In this document: piece after piece, positions 57,921 through 64,000 of the stretch
How positions within the stretch are numbered: the first letter of the stretch is position 1
How the letters are laid out: every line of letters begins with the position of its first letter
NCBI GenBank assembly: GCA_902363555.1
Contig: CABJAM010000007.1
Location: forward strand, 372,001 to 436,000
Length of the DNA: 64,000 bases
Direction of reading: 5' to 3'
Origin: Lachnospiraceae bacterium
GTDB lineage: Bacteria > Bacillota > Clostridia > Lachnospirales > Lachnospiraceae
The notes under the pieces: model-generated
What the model saw: only the letters and a program-made list of their open reading frames with translations
The model's database searches: none
Told to the model about the DNA's origin: nothing
Position numbers and translations under genes: made by a program

Positions 57921-60446
57921 ATGTATCCAATCCAAATCCTGCATACCACCCAGGGAAATTTGAAAGATATTTCCGTAAGCATCCCCAAAAATAAGCTCAC
58001 TGTGCTCTGCGGCGTCAGCGGCAGCGGCAAATCCACGCTGGCGGTGGACGTCCTGTTTCAGGAATGTCAGCGCCAATACCTGGAAGCCATGGGTATGGAA
58101 GGTATTACCCGCCCGGCGGTGGAAGCTGTAAAAAATGTATCGCCCGCCATACTGATCACCCAAAATGACTTTAATAAAAATCCCCGTTCCTCCCTCGGCA
58201 CCGTCACGGATATCTACACAGATCTGAGAATGATCTATGAAAAGCTGGGAAATTATCCGTGCCCGGAATGTGGCCAAATGCTTCAGGCCGATGCCTGCCG
58301 TGAGGAAACAGAAAAAATTGATGATGAATTTTATGTCTATATGTACTGCCCCCACTGTGGCCGCCGTATCCCAAAACAGACCCGCTCCCATTTCTCATAC
58401 AACACAAAAGAAGGCGCCTGCCCCACCTGTCAGGGCCTTGGCAATGTCCTGGATATCCGTATGGAGGCCATTGTGGATGAAACAAAAAGTCTGGAGGACG
58501 GTGCTATTTTGCTGTGGGAATACCGCTATAAGGACTTTATGATGTCCGCCATCAATGCTGCCTTTAAGTATTATGAGCTGCCCTATACGCCGGGTACACC
58601 CTTTGGGCGGCTTTCGGAGCTCCAAAAACGGCTTGTTCTTTATGGCAGCGACGACGAAAAGGTCCGTTGCCTGGCGCCCCCCGGCTGCGCCGGAGTCGCG
58701 GCTGTCGCCACAAAGGAGAGCCAGCTCCCCTTTGTGGCTCGTAGCTCCGCGCAAAAGCAGCCGCCCAAAACCCTGACGGCTGGGCGGCTGCCGGGTGTTA
58801 TTCCAGGACTTTATAAAAGGCTCTCCGAGAAGGGCGGACTGAACAAACAATTGGAGCCCTGCTTTATACAAACGCCCTGTCCGGACTGCGGCGGAGAACG
58901 TCTGAATGAAATAAGCCGAAGCGTCACCGTCGCCGGTATCCGACTGCCGGAGCTGTCCAGATTATCGCTGGAGGAGTTAAAAGTCTGGCTGGAAACTCTA
59001 AAAGCAGAGCTGACGGATAGCCAAAAAACATTAACTCAGGTCTATCTCACGGATCTGAAAACAAAAATCCACCGTATACTTGGCGTGGGGCTGGGCTATT
59101 TGTCCTTAAACCGGCAGACGATGACCCTCTCGGGAGGTGAAGCCCAGCGCATCAAGCTGGCCGCGGCTCTGGACAGTGAGCTGTCCGGGATCATCTATAT
59201 CCTTGATGAACCAACCAAAGGGCTTCACACCCAGGATACCCTTGGCGTTGTCGATACCCTAAAGGCACTTAGGAATAAAGGCAATACGGTCATTGTCATC
59301 GAACATGATATGGATATTCTTCGGGCGGCGGACCATATTATAGAAATCGGAAGCGGCGCGGGCAAGCTTGGCGGCCATATAACGGCCAGTGGAAGCTTTG
59401 AGGATATTATGGCTCAGGAGCAGTGTGTTACTGCACGCTTTCTCCGCGAGCATGAAGCAGATATGAAACCGTCCAGACCCCGGAGGAGGGCGGAGCAATT
59501 TGTCACCATTTCCCATGGACGTACATTTAACTTAAAAGATGTTACCGCCCGTTTTGGCGTCGGCCTGTTCAATGTTGTCACCGGCGTTTCCGGCTCCGGT
59601 AAATCCACACTCGTCTTTGAGGAGCTGGCCAAAAAGCGAAATGCTTCCGGGCTTGAGAACTTTGACCAGATCATTACAGTGGAGCAGTCCGGCATTGCCC
59701 GGATGAAACGCAGCAATATCGCTACCTACATCGGCGCCTATACCTTTATACGGGATATTTTCGCCGACCAGTCCAAAGCGTATTTACAGGAAAGCTCCGG
59801 GGAACTGCCATTGACCCCCCGCCACTTTTCATTTAATTCAAAGGGTGGACGGTGCGAAAACTGTGAAGGACTTGGTACGATCACAAGCAATATGCTATTT
59901 TTTGAGGACATTGAAATCACATGTCCGGTATGTCACGGAAAGCAGTTTCACGAAGATATACTGGCAGTCAAATATCAGGGCCGCTCCATTCACGACGTCC
60001 TTAACCTGTCCGTTACCGAAGCCTCGGACCTGTTTGGAGATCATAAAAAGTTAAGCAACATCTTTGGGCTTTTAATCGAAGTTGGTCTGGGCTATATCAC
60101 CCTGGGCCAAAGCCTGACCACCTTATCCGGCGGTGAGGGCCAGCGGCTAGGGCTGGCCCGGGAGCTGCTGACCGGCCGGGGCAGACATCGGCTATACCTG
60201 ATCGACGAGCCTACCACCGGGCTCCATCCTCAGGATATCCTCCACTTTACCCGCCTGCTCCACCGGCTGTGTGATGAGGGCAATACGCTGATCATCGTCG
60301 AACATAATCTACAGCTCATCCGTGAAGCCGACTGGATCGTGGATATGGGGCCTCAGGGCGGCATCCATGGCGGACAGGTCTTGGCTATGGGAACTGTCCG
60401 GGATATACGAAACTGCCCGGGTTCTGTGACAGGCAGATATTTGTAA
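57921..60446 (+). CDS. UvrA paralogue (UvrA2-like ABC ATPase)
   Basis: 841 residues from ATG 57921 (AAAGGAGG upstream). Two ABC modules: Walker A GVSGSGKST at about 31 and 553, signatures LSGGEAQRIKLA (about 404) and LSGGEGQRLGLA (about 736), Walker B ILDEPTKGLH and LIDEPTTGLH. Zn sites include CPECGQ...CPHCGR, CPTCQGLG, CPDCGG and CENCEGLG...CPVCHG. About 100 residues shorter than canonical UvrA, with a reduced UvrB-binding region, so a UvrA2/drug-tolerance-type protein rather than the main excinuclease is likely. Residues about 252-286 are encoded by a dispersed repeat, in frame (VAAVATKESQLPFVARSSAQ). Confidence 0.88.
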   Translation: MYPIQILHTTQGNLKDISVSIPKNKLTVLCGVSGSGKSTLAVDVLFQECQRQYLEAMGMEGITRPAVEAVKNVSPAILITQNDFNKNPRSSLGTVTDIYTDLRMIYEKLGNYPCPECGQMLQADACREETEKIDDEFYVYMYCPHCGRRIPKQTRSHFSYNTKEGACPTCQGLGNVLDIRMEAIVDETKSLEDGAILLWEYRYKDFMMSAINAAFKYYELPYTPGTPFGRLSELQKRLVLYGSDDEKVRCLAPPGCAGVAAVATKESQLPFVARSSAQKQPPKTLTAGRLPGVIPGLYKRLSEKGGLNKQLEPCFIQTPCPDCGGERLNEISRSVTVAGIRLPELSRLSLEELKVWLETLKAELTDSQKTLTQVYLTDLKTKIHRILGVGLGYLSLNRQTMTLSGGEAQRIKLAAALDSELSGIIYILDEPTKGLHTQDTLGVVDTLKALRNKGNTVIVIEHDMDILRAADHIIEIGSGAGKLGGHITASGSFEDIMAQEQCVTARFLREHEADMKPSRPRRRAEQFVTISHGRTFNLKDVTARFGVGLFNVVTGVSGSGKSTLVFEELAKKRNASGLENFDQIITVEQSGIARMKRSNIATYIGAYTFIRDIFADQSKAYLQESSGELPLTPRHFSFNSKGGRCENCEGLGTITSNMLFFEDIEITCPVCHGKQFHEDILAVKYQGRSIHDVLNLSVTEASDLFGDHKKLSNIFGLLIEVGLGYITLGQSLTTLSGGEGQRLGLARELLTGRGRHRLYLIDEPTTGLHPQDILHFTRLLHRLCDEGNTLIIVEHNLQLIREADWIVDMGPQGGIHGGQVLAMGTVRDIRNCPGSVTGRYL
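58673..58755. repeat. GAGCCA-type dispersed palindromic repeat, copy 2, inside the UvrA-like gene
   Basis: Hairpin GCCACAAAGG...CCTTTGTGGC. Aligns with 11504-11588 in the same orientation, and the two even share the translated string SQLPFVAR. It keeps the reading frame open. Confidence 0.8.
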
Positions 60447-60554
60447 AAACCATTCATGGATAATTTTACAGTATCGTTCACGATTACTTTTCATATAATA
60501 TAACTGAACCATATAGCAAACCGAAAAGTCATATATGCAGTGCATCAGCGCCTA

Positions 60555-60583
60555 TTGACAATTTAAAGGATTTTTGCTATATT
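60555..60583 (+). promoter_or_regulatory. Promoter of the abiF-associated RNA
   Basis: TTGACA (60555-60560), 17-base spacer, TATATT (60578-60583): near-consensus and independent of the Abi gene start 190 bases downstream. Confidence 0.85.
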
Positions 60584-60589
60584 AAGTTC

Positions 60590-60658
60590 AGTGATCGTGT
60601 TGCGGAAACTTGCGAAGCCCGTGACCGGGGGAGAACCTGCGGGTCTCTCCCCTTTTTA
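60590..60658 (+). ncRNA. abiF-type small RNA upstream of the AbiF gene
   Basis: About 70 nt from promoter to terminator: GTGATCGTGTTGCGGAAACT, TTGCGAAGCCCGTGACC, then the terminator GGGGAGA, 9-base loop, TCTCCCC and TTTTT. Small structured RNAs are a known accompaniment of abiF genes (the abiF RNA motif), and recent work treats AbiF plus its RNA as an RNA-controlled toxin related to Cas13 ancestry. Identity here rests on position, size and hairpins, not on a covariance search. Confidence 0.75.
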
Positions 60659-60775
60659 TTTAGACGAAGCAACAAACCAAAGTCCAAAGTCTATGCTTGC
60701 ACAGACCCCTGGCGGCTGCGGCGATAACGATAGAAACTCTCAAAAGACGTTTCATCTCGTTTAAGGAGAAACATT

Positions 60776-61717
60776 ATGGCACAGCAAAAGATATTTTCAA
60801 CCTTCTCGGAACAGGTTAAATGGCTTCAAGACGAAAAACATCTAATCATCTCAGATAAAGTATATGCCGAGACTATCCTAAAGCAAATTGGATATTTCCC
60901 TTTAGTGGGTGGCTATAAGCACTTGTTCCGCATCCCCCTGACAAAAAAATATAAAGATGGAACTGCCTTTGAAGAAATTGTTACCTTATATAAATTTGAT
61001 TCTGAACTGAGGGAATTATTTTTCCGATATCTTCTGCAGATAGAGCGACACCTGCGTTCCCTCATGTCCTATTATTTTTCTGAGAAATATGGGGAATCAC
61101 AGGACGCCTATTTAGAAATAAATAATTTTAACAATACCCGCCGCACACATAAAACAGTATCCCGGTTGATTGCTACACTTAAGCGTGCGGTAACTACGAC
61201 CGATTATGTTTACGTCAATTATTATCGGAATACATACGGTAATATTCCACTTTGGGTATTAATTAATGTATTGACCTTTGGAAATTTATCTAAGATGTAT
61301 CAGGTTTTCCCTCAATCTCTGCAGTCCAACGTCTGCAAGAATTTTGGTGCAATTAATAGACGCCAAATGGAACAATTTCTGTCTGTATTAACCAAATTCA
61401 GAAATGTTTGCGCCCATGGGGAACGCCTTTTTACTTATCAGACCATGGACAATATTTCTGATTTACCATTACATAAAAAAATGTCGATACCGATGGATGG
61501 AATACAGTATCAATACGGAAAAAAAGACCTTTTTGCAGTAGTAATTGCTTTTCGTTACCTGATTCCTGCTAAAGATTTTCTTGTATTTAAAAAGGAATTG
61601 GCACGATTGATTGAAAACACTTCCATATGCCTTACACACCTGGATAACTCGGAATTGCTTGAACGGATGGGGTTCCCTCCAAACTGGAAGGATATCACAC
61701 GTTACCGCCTCTCGTAA
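60776..61717 (+). CDS. abiF: Abi_2/AbiD-AbiF family HEPN ribonuclease
   Basis: 313 residues. N-terminal FSTFSEQVKWLQDEKHLII and AETILKQIGYFPLVGGYKHLF, the Abi_2 core FDSELRELFFRYLLQIERHLRSLMSYYFSEKYG, and the HEPN catalytic motif R209-N-V-C-A-H214 (RxxxxH) in LTKFRNVCAHGERLF. HEPN proteins of this type cleave RNA and abort phage infection. AAGGAGA precedes the ATG. The base composition is noticeably more A/T-rich than the neighbours, suggesting horizontal gain. The RNA upstream is its probable antitoxin or guide partner. Confidence 0.9.
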   Translation: MAQQKIFSTFSEQVKWLQDEKHLIISDKVYAETILKQIGYFPLVGGYKHLFRIPLTKKYKDGTAFEEIVTLYKFDSELRELFFRYLLQIERHLRSLMSYYFSEKYGESQDAYLEINNFNNTRRTHKTVSRLIATLKRAVTTTDYVYVNYYRNTYGNIPLWVLINVLTFGNLSKMYQVFPQSLQSNVCKNFGAINRRQMEQFLSVLTKFRNVCAHGERLFTYQTMDNISDLPLHKKMSIPMDGIQYQYGKKDLFAVVIAFRYLIPAKDFLVFKKELARLIENTSICLTHLDNSELLERMGFPPNWKDITRYRLS

Positions 61718-61746
61718 CCAAAATCACTTGTGGAAATGAAGTTTTG

Positions 61747-61813
61747 TAATTAAGAAAAAAAGTGCCAATCCCCTGATTTCCATCATGGTTTCAGCACTTT
61801 TTCTTCTTAATTA
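61747..61813. terminator. Bidirectional terminator between abiF and tRNA-Pro
   Basis: Long inverted repeat TAATTAAGAAAAAAAGTGC ... GCACTTTTTCTTCTTAATTA. Works for abiF on the plus strand and tRNA-Pro on the minus strand. Confidence 0.85.
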
Positions 61814-61819
61814 CCATAG

Positions 61820-61893
61820 TCGGAGTGACAAGATTCGAACTTGCGACCTCATGAACCCCATTCATGCGCACTACCAAACTGTGCTACACCCCG
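61820..61893 (-). tRNA. tRNA-Pro (anticodon GGG)
   Basis: Acceptor CGGGGTG/CACTCCG, anticodon stem CATGA/TCATG with loop ATGGGGT, T-loop AGTTCGAATCT, discriminator A. An isolated tRNA gene next to a horizontally acquired-looking defence gene. Confidence 0.93.
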
Positions 61894-62000
61894 GCAACAA
61901 ATTAATAATATAAAAAATCCGCTCAAATGTCAAGAGGTTTCCGTCATAAATTGCATTAATTTTTCATTTTTTTCTCACAATTCAGGGAGTTTATACTTAG

Positions 62001-62110
62001 TCAGGGATTTGCGAAGGAAATCGTTGACCTGCTTGGCCAACATGCCCATTTCAAATCAGGGATTTCCACAGGAAATCGTTGACCAATTCGGCTATCAGGC
62101 CAATTCCTAT
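62001..62110 (+). repeat. 55-bp direct duplication upstream of an unknown gene
   Basis: Two copies of TCAGGGATTT-C--AGGAAATC followed by GTTGACC-----GGC, 55 bases apart (62001 and 62056). In two different frames both read -QGF--EIVD--G-, so it may be a decayed coding fragment. The surrounding 61894-62184 shows no intact gene. Confidence 0.6.
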
Positions 62111-62184
62111 AAGCTTTTTTCCATCAGATGTCACCCTACAATCCCTCCGCACATATACTAAAATAAAACGGAGTTTCTTAAATT

Positions 62185-62661
62185 ATGGCAAATGTATCTT
62201 TGATTCCAGTCACCGGAATTATCCAGAATATCCGTCAGGCAGGCAATAACTGCTGCGAGCAGCAAATCTCCATCGTAAATAACAATGGCATTACCAATTT
62301 CATCATCTCCCCATCCACCTATGTGATCAACGCAACCCGGCTTCGCCAGGGCATGCAGGTTACTGCATTTTATGACGGCAATCTGCCGGTTCCATTAATC
62401 TTTCCGCCCCAGTACCGGGCGATGATCATCGGTCTGAAGCCCCCCAGGGAAACGATCTTTGCGGGTAATTTCAACAACCGTCTTGTCGCCGCTGACAATT
62501 CTCTGCAACTGAACATTTCCAATTCCACGGAAATCACCACCGCCAACGGCCAGCGCTTTACATGCAGCCCCGGCGGCCATCTGCTTATTGTATATTACAG
62601 CACAACGACCAAAAGCATACCGCCGCAGACGACGCCACGAAGAATCATCGTAATGTGCTGA
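62185..62661 (+). CDS. Conserved-looking beta-rich protein of unknown function
   Basis: 158 residues. I do not recognise the family. Features: no signal peptide or membrane span; strand-rich pattern (VSLIPVTGIIQNI, QQISIVNNNGITNFIISPSTYVI, GMQVTAFYDGNLPVPLIFPPQYRAMII, TIFAGNFNNRLVAADNSLQLNI), a Cys pair at about 24-25 and a C-terminal IIVMC. It could be an OB-like or stalk domain. The ribosome site is weak (GGAG 11 bases from the ATG). It stands alone between a tandem duplication and a repeat block. Confidence 0.65.
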   Translation: MANVSLIPVTGIIQNIRQAGNNCCEQQISIVNNNGITNFIISPSTYVINATRLRQGMQVTAFYDGNLPVPLIFPPQYRAMIIGLKPPRETIFAGNFNNRLVAADNSLQLNISNSTEITTANGQRFTCSPGGHLLIVYYSTTTKSIPPQTTPRRIIVMC

Positions 62662-62708
62662 AGTCATTCCCACCGCAAAATAAAATTCATACCACAAAAT
62701 CAATCCTT

Positions 62709-62878
62709 ACCACGCCTGCCGCGCTGTTCCCAGCCGACAGGCGTGGTATGCGCGAAGCAACGAGCCAAACTGGGGAGCTTGCTCACCAGCCTGGCGACTG
62801 CCGCGCCCCGGTGCAGCAACGCGGAACCGGGTGCGCGAAGCAACGCCAAACTGGGTCCGCGCTGCAACGAGCCCAGCG
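62709..62878. repeat. Repeat block with GAGCCA-type copy 3 and a partial copy 4
   Basis: Starts with the perfect hairpin TACCACGCCTG...CAGGCGTGGTA (62708-62750). GCGCGAAGCAACGAGCCAAA through GGAACCGGGTGCGCGAAG (62750-62840) is an inverted match to 11504-11588; a truncated second copy follows (GCGCGAAGCAACGCCAAACT...). It ends at the ilvD stop. Confidence 0.75.
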
Positions 62879-64000
62879 CTATTCCAGTATCGCTCCAGTG
62901 CTTCCAGACGTAACATTCTTCATATATCTGGCCAGATATCCTTTTACCATTGGCGTTCTCGCCGGTTTACATGCTTTCCTGCGTGCCTCCAGCACATCAT
63001 CCGCAAGCAGCACCCGGATCTCATTTTGAGGGATATTAATTTCGATCTCATCTCCATCCTCAATAAGGGCAATCGTACCGCCCACGGCAGCCTCCGGCGA
63101 CACATGGCCAATGGCGGCGCCGCGGGTTGCCCCGGAAAAACGTCCGTCGGTAATCAAAGCGACACAATCCCCCAGACCGCTGCCCATAATAGCAGACGTG
63201 GGATTAAGCATTTCCCGCATACCAGGACCGCCCTTGGGTCCTTCATAGCGGATCACGACCACATCGCCCGGACATATCTTTCCGCCGTAAATAGCCGCCA
63301 GGGCATCCTCCTCGCAGTTAAATACCCGGGCCGGGCCGCAATGGCGCATCATACTTTCTGCCACCGCAGAGCGTTTGACCACACAGCCGTCCGGCGCAAG
63401 ATTGCCCCGGAGCACGGCGATACCGCCCTCGCTGCTGTAAGGTGTCTTAACGCTCCGTATAATCTCGTGATCCAAAACTTTTGCCCCGGCAATATTTTCT
63501 CCCAGTGTTTTTCCATTGCATGTAAGACAATCCGTATGCAGCAGCCCCAATTTGGCAATTTCATGCATGACCGCAGCAATACCGCCGGCTTCATCCAACT
63601 CTTCGATATAGTGGCAGCCTGCCGGAGCGAGATGGCATAGATTGGGCGTTTTGGCCGAAATCTCATTAACTATATCAAGATCCAGCTCCAGTTCACATTC
63701 ATGGGCGATCGCCGGAAGATGGAGCACACTGTTGGTGGAGCAGCCCAGAGCCATATCGATCGTCAAAGCGTTATAAAAAGCCTCTTTAGTTAACAGATCC
63801 CTCGGGCATATATTTCTATCCACCAGCTCCATGATCTGCCGCCCTGTCTCTTTAGCCAACTGCAGCCGCCGTGAATAAACCGCTGGAATCGTACCATTGC
63901 CGGCCAAAGCCATTCCGAGTACCTCCGTCAGACAATTCATGCTGTTGGCCGTAAACATACCGGAACAGGAGCCACAGGTCGGACAGGCATTCCTTTCATA
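62879..64000 (-). CDS. ilvD: Dihydroxy-acid dehydratase (N-terminus outside window)
   Basis: 373 codons present; the start lies beyond the right edge. Fe-S enzyme dehydrating dihydroxy acids to 2-keto acids in valine, leucine and isoleucine synthesis. [21 protein letters not shown] at the right edge carries the cluster-binding Cys; [31 protein letters not shown] and [21 protein letters not shown] with [11 protein letters not shown] are the family blocks. The downstream end abuts a dispersed repeat block. Related sugar-acid dehydratases (Edd) are the alternative, but the blocks fit IlvD. Confidence 0.93.
   Translation of the reverse strand, partial: YERNACPTCGSCSGMFTANSMNCLTEVLGMALAGNGTIPAVYSRRLQLAKETGRQIMELVDRNICPRDLLTKEAFYNALTIDMALGCSTNSVLHLPAIAHECELELDLDIVNEISAKTPNLCHLAPAGCHYIEELDEAGGIAAVMHEIAKLGLLHTDCLTCNGKTLGENIAGAKVLDHEIIRSVKTPYSSEGGIAVLRGNLAPDGCVVKRSAVAESMMRHCGPARVFNCEEDALAAIYGGKICPGDVVVIRYEGPKGGPGMREMLNPTSAIMGSGLGDCVALITDGRFSGATRGAAIGHVSPEAAVGGTIALIEDGDEIEINIPQNEIRVLLADDVLEARRKACKPARTPMVKGYLARYMKNVTSGSTGAILE

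Overview
The window looks like chromosome from an anaerobic Bacillota of the Lachnospiraceae type. The evidence is AGGAGG-type ribosome-binding sites, TTGACA/TATAAT promoters, a seven-tRNA cluster (Pro-Gly-Arg-His-Gln-Lys-Leu), class II GalT, DUF1540/DUF6465/DUF5662 proteins, an [FeFe]-hydrogenase/rubrerythrin polyprotein and cysteine metabolism under an Rrf2 repressor. I see no phage, plasmid, CRISPR or transposase genes. The species cannot be fixed from sequence reading alone.

Layout: 0-6.4 kb holds a guanine-riboswitch-controlled guanine deaminase (partial), membrane proteins (DUF421, TauE-like, NhaC-like), a PAP2 phosphatase and a Zn alcohol dehydrogenase. 6.4-10.9 kb holds a BlaI/BlaR1-like regulatory operon with three palindromic operators and an unrecognised domain present once in the sensor and twice in the lipoprotein downstream. 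11.0-12.1 kb is a tRNA array on the minus strand. 12.2-17.4 kb is housekeeping (phosphodiesterase, RdgB, papain-like protease, rRNA methyltransferase, rhodanese). 17.5-25 kb carries the galactose genes galT-galK with a divergent AraC regulator, and an aldehyde dehydrogenase.

25.6-40 kb is a glycoside-utilisation locus: two very large AraC regulators fused to GH39-like domains flank an eight-gene operon that encodes a C-glycoside-deglycosidase-like beta subunit, an LVIVD propeller protein, a TIM-barrel isomerase-like alpha subunit and a complete Opp/Dpp-type ABC importer. 40-49 kb holds hisS with a structured leader, a TipA-like MerR regulator divergent from the hydrogenase-rubredoxin-rubrerythrin fusion, a phosphodiesterase carrying a 21-bp minisatellite, an esterase and an amino-acid permease. 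49-58 kb holds a PHP-UvrD helicase fusion, an inositol-phosphatase-family gene, a frameshifted XRE regulator, and the cysK/metY sulfur genes under Rrf2 control with a tiny Cys-ended leader peptide. 58-64 kb holds a UvrA paralogue with an in-frame repeat insertion, an AbiF HEPN RNase with an upstream abiF-type ncRNA, a tRNA-Pro and a partial ilvD.

Two kinds of unexplained structure stand out. First, there are two 350-405 nt giant foldback elements (18.66-19.01 kb and 25.16-25.56 kb). Their long arms are self-complementary but unrelated between the copies, while the core is conserved and shows compensatory changes: a candidate structured-RNA family. Second, several families of dispersed intergenic palindromes occur, one of which has invaded the UvrA-like coding sequence in frame.
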